Assembly (NCBI GenBank): GCA_013368445.1
Contig: JAACJO010000004.1
Coordinates: 1,860,001-1,924,000, forward strand
Origin: Leucocoprinus leucothites
Taxonomy: Eukaryota > Basidiomycota > Agaricomycetes > Agaricales > Agaricaceae
Reading direction: 5' to 3'
DNA: 64,000 bases
Within the stretch, counting starts at the first letter, position 1. Each line of letters starts with the position of its first letter. Positions 58,407-64,000 of this stretch are shown piece by piece. A program made the translations under genes and the position numbers. The notes below the pieces were generated by a model. That model did no database searches. It saw only the letters and a program-made list of their open reading frames with translations, and was not told where the DNA came from.

Positions 58407-58846
58407 CCTGCGGAAGGAACAAGAGTTGGTTGGTGGTCAACACCAGCGTGATCCAAGCAGGTGAAAGGCGATCAAGAACGGCTCCTGTTAGGTTTGGCTT
58501 CTCTAGTTAAACAAATGACTAAGCCCATTTGATGATTGGCCAGCGCAAGATGGGGCATCGTTGCACCCGCCTCCAGAAGTTCGTGTTCTAACTTGCGTCG
58601 GAAGTAAAAATCTGGAGTCTTGGCTCATTGCACCGACCACGAATGCCTCATCCGACTTATCCCTGAACTTCAGATTGGCGATTAATGCCATCAATTGTAC
58701 CTACTCGACTCTACCAATAATAAATGCGTATGGACAAAGTTTTATCACATAGGCGCTATCGGGACTCTGGCGGTTCTTTAGTTTGGTTTACAGGACGGTA
58801 TCAACAGGGACCCTATCATTGACAAAAAAAACGCTCTGCAGCATTC
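58407..58846. other. Intergenic: cullin-3 promoter and 3' flank of the GTPase gene
   Basis: No supported gene; a frame at 58503-58694 (-) starts with Met-Met but has no domain or splice context. Confidence 0.45.
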
Positions 58847-60006
58847 TCAGAATACTACCTGAGCAACTGGCATCTCGATCCCTTTCTAGAAGATATTCAG
58901 GCAGGCATTTCGGGATATTGAACGAAAATCCTCACCGCGTGTGCTTTTTTCCCGAATAGAAACATCGTAATCCGCCTGCCGAGCGGGATCTTCAGTTTGT
59001 TGACCTCGTCGAACGTTTTCCGGAACTCATGATCTACTTTCTTGTATTCCCTCTCCAACTCCTTTTTCAGCTTTGGGTCGACGTCATCTGAGTCCATTTG
59101 ATCCAGAAGGCCCTTTAGACTGCGCTTGTACTCATCGAGGAGCGTCTGTAGAGAATCGTACAGCGTCTTTCCTGCTTCAGTCTCGTTGAGGCGTCGCTTC
59201 AAATCCACCAGTTCTTCCTGCAAAAGAACGCGATCTCTCTCCTTAGACCTCTCTATCAAACCGTTGACGATTCGCCAAGCGTCTCTCTGGTCACTAGTTT
59301 TCAGACGATCGACTCCCGACCCCTTCTCAATAAGAACACGCCAGAATTGCTCTTTGAGCTCTCCCTCCCTTCTATTGCCATCCATAGTACCGACTCTGTC
59401 CCACATAGTGGTTACAAGAACCACGCGGGACATTGTCAAATCACCACAAAGATTTCCGAACATGCGGAGGTTCCTATAGGGGGAGCCCGCCATACGGTTG
59501 TCTGTTATGCGGTGAAGGTAGATGAGCCCACTGAGCTTAACATCACCCTTATATCTGTGAAAAGAATGAGCATCATACGATCACGTTAAATAATACGGCT
59601 CACGTTTTAACAAGCCATTCACTGACCATCGCCAAAATCTCCATGTCCGTCCTTGTTGTGTCGTCGAAGCCGGGGGTGTCGACAAGAACCACTCGATTTC
59701 CGTACAGGGGGTGATGGAGAACACGAACGGCTTCGATACCGACGGTGACTGATGCTAGTGTGTCCCCAGAACGGGCTCCATATTGCCCAGTCAGAAGGTC
59801 AATGAACTAAGCAATGAAACCGAGTGAACGGTTGGTCAAGGATCGAAAGAGTGTTCTTACAAAGCTCTTTCCTACGCCCGTAGGACCCATGAATCTGTAA
59901 AGCGGTCAGCCGCGATTATAGAACATATTTCCGACATACGCAATAACTATATCATCCTTTCGGATATCTTGGATGGCCTTGATGGTAACCGCACTATCGT
60001 TCATTC
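58847..60006 (-). CDS. AIG1-like P-loop GTPase of the agaricomycete type, with coiled-coil tail
   Basis: ATG at 60006: MNDSAVTIKAIQDIRKDDIV. After introns, IAFMGPTGVGKSF is the Walker A (GxxxxGKS), VVLVDTPGFDDTTRTDMEIL the G3 switch, and SGLIYLHRITDNRMAGSPYR plus LRMFGNLCGDL follow. VVLVTTMWDRVG takes the place of the usual NKxD guanine motif (T-x-W-D). The C-terminal part is a Glu/Lys coiled coil: LLQEELVDLKRRLNETEAGK, LYDSLQTLLDEYKRSLKGLL. A basic segment (KLKIPLGRRITMFLFGKKAHA) ends the long exon. The chain either stops at 58897 or, using a good 50-nt intron (GTGAGG...CTAG), ends VAQVVF at 58847. The family is abundant in mushroom genomes and related to AIG1/septin-like GTPases. Function unknown; membrane or filament association is inference. 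Confidence 0.82.
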
Positions 60007-61502
60007 TTACCAGGATGTACGGTCTCTTTGGTGTGCAGACAGGCCTCAACAATGTTCCATTCTTATAATAAGCTGATCGTGCAACTTGTCCTGGCTCGAA
60101 CCAGAGCTTCGATCACCGTCAGTTTACCGCGAGGCTAAAGGTGTGATAGTATTGGCGTCATTGACATTGCCGCCCTTTGATAGCTACTCCGGAATTGCAT
60201 CGGAGTCTGCCTTGACTGCGGCTCAGCAGGTTGAGAGCGCCAATCATAAAGGTGGATAGCGTACATGCCTCCTACACGCCACATGCACGAGGTTTCCGTC
60301 CTTTGCTGCCACGCACGAAGTCCCGCGCATCTGCGTTGTTCACAGGCTCAAGGTTTAGTCGGGGTGCCTGTCAGTCATCTACAAGCTAAGCATTCGGAAG
60401 GTCTGCATGCTACAGGATTGAATTGTTATAGTATCGGCCACAGGCGACACGCTTGGTTCTGATGAAACCGAGTGAGATTATTCAAATGACCAAAGGAATG
60501 TGTTTCACACTTGGTGGTGATCAACACACAAGGATGGTAGCACAAAGATGGATCTAGGCGCTGATAGCTTCATGATCATATCCGTGACAGTTCGAAACAG
60601 ATTAACATTATCCGTGGCTAAGCAGGAGTAGTAACGCTACCATGAGTTCTTTGTATGTCGTTGGCAGGAGACATCGGTGCAGGCAAGAACTGAGGGATGT
60701 TAAGATAAGTACCGAGAATGAAAATCTACACTTGTATTCTGCATCGTTATCCCACATCCAATCCATGTCATAGTAGACAATCATTTCTCGACGGTGTGAT
60801 GTATGATTCATACTTAAAGCATGAAGTGCATGGTAACCTTCCAGTCGATCGTATGATATCCCCACGGAGCCTATTGTTGAATTCTGACGCTGGTACGGCG
60901 GCGGGCATTTTGCTATGAAACTGTGATCAGTGACCAGGCATTAGCGTTCAGTCCGATCTCGGGGATTAAGAACCCTCCATATGTATCCTTCTTCGGTAGT
61001 AACATGACAGTGTTCATCTACCACGTTTCAAATGATCTGCCAAACGGACGAGAGAGTTGGACCAAGCATCGAGTAACCAGTCAGTCAGTTTCTGAGATTT
61101 AAAGCTCAAACGTTCATGCATAAAGTGCATGGCTATCATCGGAGTCAATGCAGCAATCCAAATCATCACAAAACCGGATCAATCCAATCGACATCTGTCA
61201 CGGCTATGTATCGGATCAAGGACGAACATCCAGGCTGGCAATACCACTACTATCCGGTCGAACGTCCAAGGAAACAAGCTACATTGCTCAAGTGCATTAA
61301 GGGCATTTGCATCAGTCAGAGTAAAAAGAGTAAGGACGCATCAACCGGAAAATGAAATGAACCAAAGCAAAGAAAAGGAATAATTAACTACAAAAAAATG
61401 CAGTGGCACAAATTAATAGAGTCAGGGCGAGGCCAAAATGAGTATGCATATCCCAACGACGCAGAATGAATCCAATACTATATACGCGAAGGCGGACGAA
61501 AT
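60007..61502. other. Gene-poor interval between the GTPase and exportin-T genes
   Basis: 1.5 kb holding the GTPase promoter and the LOS1 3' flank. Frames at 60265-60462, 61116-61383 and 61438-61695 (+) have ATGs but no domain, weak coding character, or overlap LOS1 exons. No tRNA, repeat or transposon end could be supported. Confidence 0.5.
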
Positions 61503-64000
61503 TTACGATGTACGCCGAGAAGACCTAATCAAGTCCGTAAAGTACTTTCGAAAAACTTTAGGATCCGTATTCTGCATCTTCGTCACGCATTCCAAGGCCG
61601 TCTCAGGTGGCCAGTTTTGCGAAGGGAAGAAAACAGAGAGGAAGAAATTAGAAGCTTCTTGCCCTCGTGTTGCAAGAATGGCTTGGAGGAGATGACAAAT
61701 CTCTTGTAGAGCCTAAATTAACGTTAGCAAAAATAGTCCGGATGATTCAAGTCGCATTACACTTACAACAATGGCCTGTCCATCTTTTAGGTTAAAGTCC
61801 GGAGAGGAGACGACTCGGAATGCCAGTGGAACGATACGCTCATAAATAAAGTGGTCAAATCCAGGCAAACCCTCCTGATCTGAAGTATTGTCTATGATGG
61901 GTTTGCCCCAACACGACACACATTTCGTGAAGAAAACAAAGGCTGCTTTCTGGCTAGACGGCTCCGAGACATCCTCAGCTATGTCCAGCATACTTTTGAG
62001 GAGAGGTTCAAAGTTGGCAGAGTTTCCTAAAAGGAAAAAATGAGCTACGTAGTTCATAAGGTGACTCGGTGTTGAGTTACGATCTGAGGTGAAAACACCC
62101 TGTAGCTTCGCGGCCATGATGTTATTCAACAATGCCAAGTATGCCTTCTTTGTCTCAATATGCGCGCGTTCATCGTCTGTCCCGGAAATCGGCTGCGATA
62201 GAAGAGATCTAATGTGCAAATTCAGAGGACCAATCAGCTGATCAAGAACGTCAAACAGGTCTTTCTGCATGCATCGTCAGTATGTGCACAATCTACCAAA
62301 CAATATGACACCCACGTTGAGCCTGAAGATCAACAACCCTATAAAGTTCATAAAATCGACCAATTCCGAAGGCTCAAAATGTGCCAGCAAGTTGCCCATC
62401 AGCGGAGGAATGAAACTAGCAACAGTTGGCCCAGCAGTAGCCAAAATCCGCGCAAACGCAAATCGCGTCTATCCACAACCGATTTTCTCATCAGCACTTG
62501 AGCAAGAAAAAAGAAATCAGATAAACACGTACAGCATCCCGAACAATCTTGAACACATTCATCGCCTCCAAGCAAACCAAAATCGCCCTCGATACCTCGG
62601 AAAACACCTCCAAAGGCGGCATAATATAATTCTCAGGGATCACAGTCGGATAATCCGGGAACCCTTTCGCAATATTTCCCAACGCCATAATAATATGATG
62701 CACCTTCACGATCGGGGCCAAACTATCCAGGTCTTCCATATTCGACCCCTTTTCTCGATACATTTGGAAATTCGCCGACAAATCGTCCAGCAGAGGTTTT
62801 ACAAGCGACAGCAGAAGACTAGCTTGACGTTCTGGAGTTTTGAACGTAAGGGAGGTGAGGATACCGGCAGTCTCGAAGAGGTAGAGCTGGGATTCAAAGT
62901 TGGAACCACGTATGATTTCGCCTAGGACGTCGGGTTCGCCTTCTTCTAGCTCAGGCATTTCGAGGGAGATGGGGAAGAGATCGCGCATGTTGTTGATGAT
63001 GGTTGGGTTAAGGTCTGGAGAGATCTCGGCTCGGTTTTCTTTGATGAATTTGTAGAAGAGGTAAAATAGCCTCGAGCGATAAGATGTGTCACCGCTATGC
63101 AACCCTCTACTCATTTATTAACTTCAGATAGTCGGAGACAGATAGGTGAAGAGCGCACCTAGGGTCGATCATAGCTTCCAGTGTCGGCAAGATGCACTCC
63201 TTCCGAACCTTGAAAAAGTCTGTATACCTGGCGACCGTCTCAAAGTACTGCAGTGCGACGTTCTTGTTGGGATACGACGCAATCCCAGATTGTACCAATG
63301 CCAACAACATCTCTCCGTGCGAAGTCAAAGGGTATTCCGAATAATCCAGGACTGGTTTGACTTTTGCGTTCTTGTCAACAGGGGGAGCGTGACAGAAGGC
63401 AGCACGGCCTTTTCCTCCAGCTGTGATCACTAGGATTAGCACAGTAATGTGATGATTGGTGGTCATTACACGAACTCTTGTTTATCTCTCCAAAGATGAA
63501 GACGAGGTAGACTCCTAGTTCTGCATCGTTCCACTGTAGAGGAACACCCTGTCTGTACGCAGAAATGGTCTCCAATGCGAGCGATCGTACAGCTCCAGTG
63601 ACGAGATCCTGATCGATGGCTAGTGCGGCATCTAAAAACGTCCGTAGATCCTGGTAAGGATTAGAGTCAGAGAGGAATGACATTGGTCGTTCAGAGGTAA
63701 AACACACCTTTCTCATTTTGTCGAATTCCACAACGTCATCGTCATCCGAATCGTCAGGGTCTGATCCCTCTTCCCATTTGAGCTTCGCCAGAATAACTTG
63801 CACGAGAGAAGTAAGGAACGAGCGTCTGCTTTCACTGAGCGGTTCTGTGGTAGACCTTCGATCACGTTTGTACTGAAAATATGTTTTAGAGATGCACACA
63901 TGCAACAATTGGGAAACACTCACACTACTCAAAACAATTTGCAGAAGCGGGAAGATGGTTGAAGCCGTATCATCGTAGACATCCGCCATAAATCGTAACA
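61503..64000 (-). CDS. LOS1: Exportin-T (LOS1/XPOT), nuclear tRNA export receptor, 5'-truncated by the window edge
   Basis: Karyopherin that binds mature tRNA with Ran-GTP and carries it to the cytoplasm. The window opens inside the gene (RFMADVYDDTAS; that Met is internal). Later exons: RSFLTSLVQVILAKLKWEEG (then SDPDDSDDDD, acidic), FLDAALAIDQDLVTGAVRSL, DAELGVYLVFIFGEINK, LTSHGEMLLALVQSGIASYP, VALQYFETVARYTDFFKVRK, GDTSYRSRLFYLFYKFIKEN, LYLFETAGILTSLTFKTPER and HHIIMALGNIAKGFPDYP. Then comes FDVLDQLIGPLNLHIRSLL, and finally ALQEICHLLQAILATRGQEA and VFRKYFTDLIRSSRRTS, stop at 61503. HEAT-repeat order matches XPOT/Los1 throughout. The last exon lies past an intron at about 61710-61768, so the protein does not end at 61713. 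About seven introns. Confidence 0.92.

Noticed and set aside
60085..60115. GGCTCGAACCAG resembling a tRNA T arm on the minus strand
   Set aside because: The loop would be six bases and no matching acceptor or anticodon stem could be placed.
1..64000. CRISPR arrays, prokaryotic operons, insertion sequences or viral genes
   Set aside because: No regularly spaced repeats, reverse transcriptase, transposase or capsid motifs were found; intron density shows nuclear fungal DNA.

Overview
The window reads as nuclear DNA of a filamentous basidiomycete, most likely an Agaricomycete. Almost every gene is cut by short introns of about 50-60 nt (GT...AG with CTNAC-like branch sites), both strands are densely coded, and the content fits: F-box proteins, a DUF6534-type seven-helix protein, an AIG1-like P-loop GTPase, a DM9/DUF3421 protein and GPI/secreted proteins. 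I cannot name the species. Gene models were spliced by eye; exon edges quoted to the base are those where reading phase and protein similarity agree.

Layout. 0-10 kb: the 3' part of a PRMT5 arginine methyltransferase; a secreted GPI-type cell-wall protein; a very large acidic repetitive protein (about 1,748 aa) ending in a CaaX box. 10-17 kb: an intron-containing tRNA-Tyr, a Bqt4-like inner-nuclear-membrane protein, an intron-containing tRNA-Ala and 6-phosphofructokinase. 17-29 kb: a gene-poor stretch, F-box protein 1, a paraoxonase-like protein, a DUF6534 membrane protein in many tiny exons, and F-box protein 2. 29-43 kb: an NCLX/NCX-type Ca2+/cation antiporter; tRNA-splicing endonuclease subunit SEN54 divergent from a WSS1-like metalloprotease; a DM9 protein; a RIM20/PalA BRO1-domain protein; a 108-aa four-exon protein. 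43-55 kb: RasGAP, a membrane-anchored aspartic protease, an unrecognised probably mitochondrial protein divergent from an ER DnaJ (SCJ1-like, HDEL), and a small secreted protein. 55-64 kb: cullin-3, an AIG1-like GTPase, a gene-poor stretch, and exportin-T (LOS1), which runs off the right edge.

How the genes relate. No metabolic cluster or operon is visible; this is a housekeeping-plus-accessory region. One theme recurs: two intron-containing tRNA genes share the window with SEN54 (tRNA intron removal) and LOS1 (tRNA nuclear export). Several pairs are arranged head to head over short shared promoters (SEN54/WSS1, 125 bp; mitochondrial protein/SCJ1, 249 bp) or tail to tail (WSS1/DM9, 58 bp).

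The item most worth follow-up is the large acidic CaaX protein at 3849-9731. It combines a long disordered Glu/Ala/Pro region, four copies of a W-[TV]-P-S-[YF] motif, a Gly/Ala-rich hydrophobic stretch, a C-V-I-M prenylation box and a non-canonical GC-AG intron. I know of no described function for this architecture.
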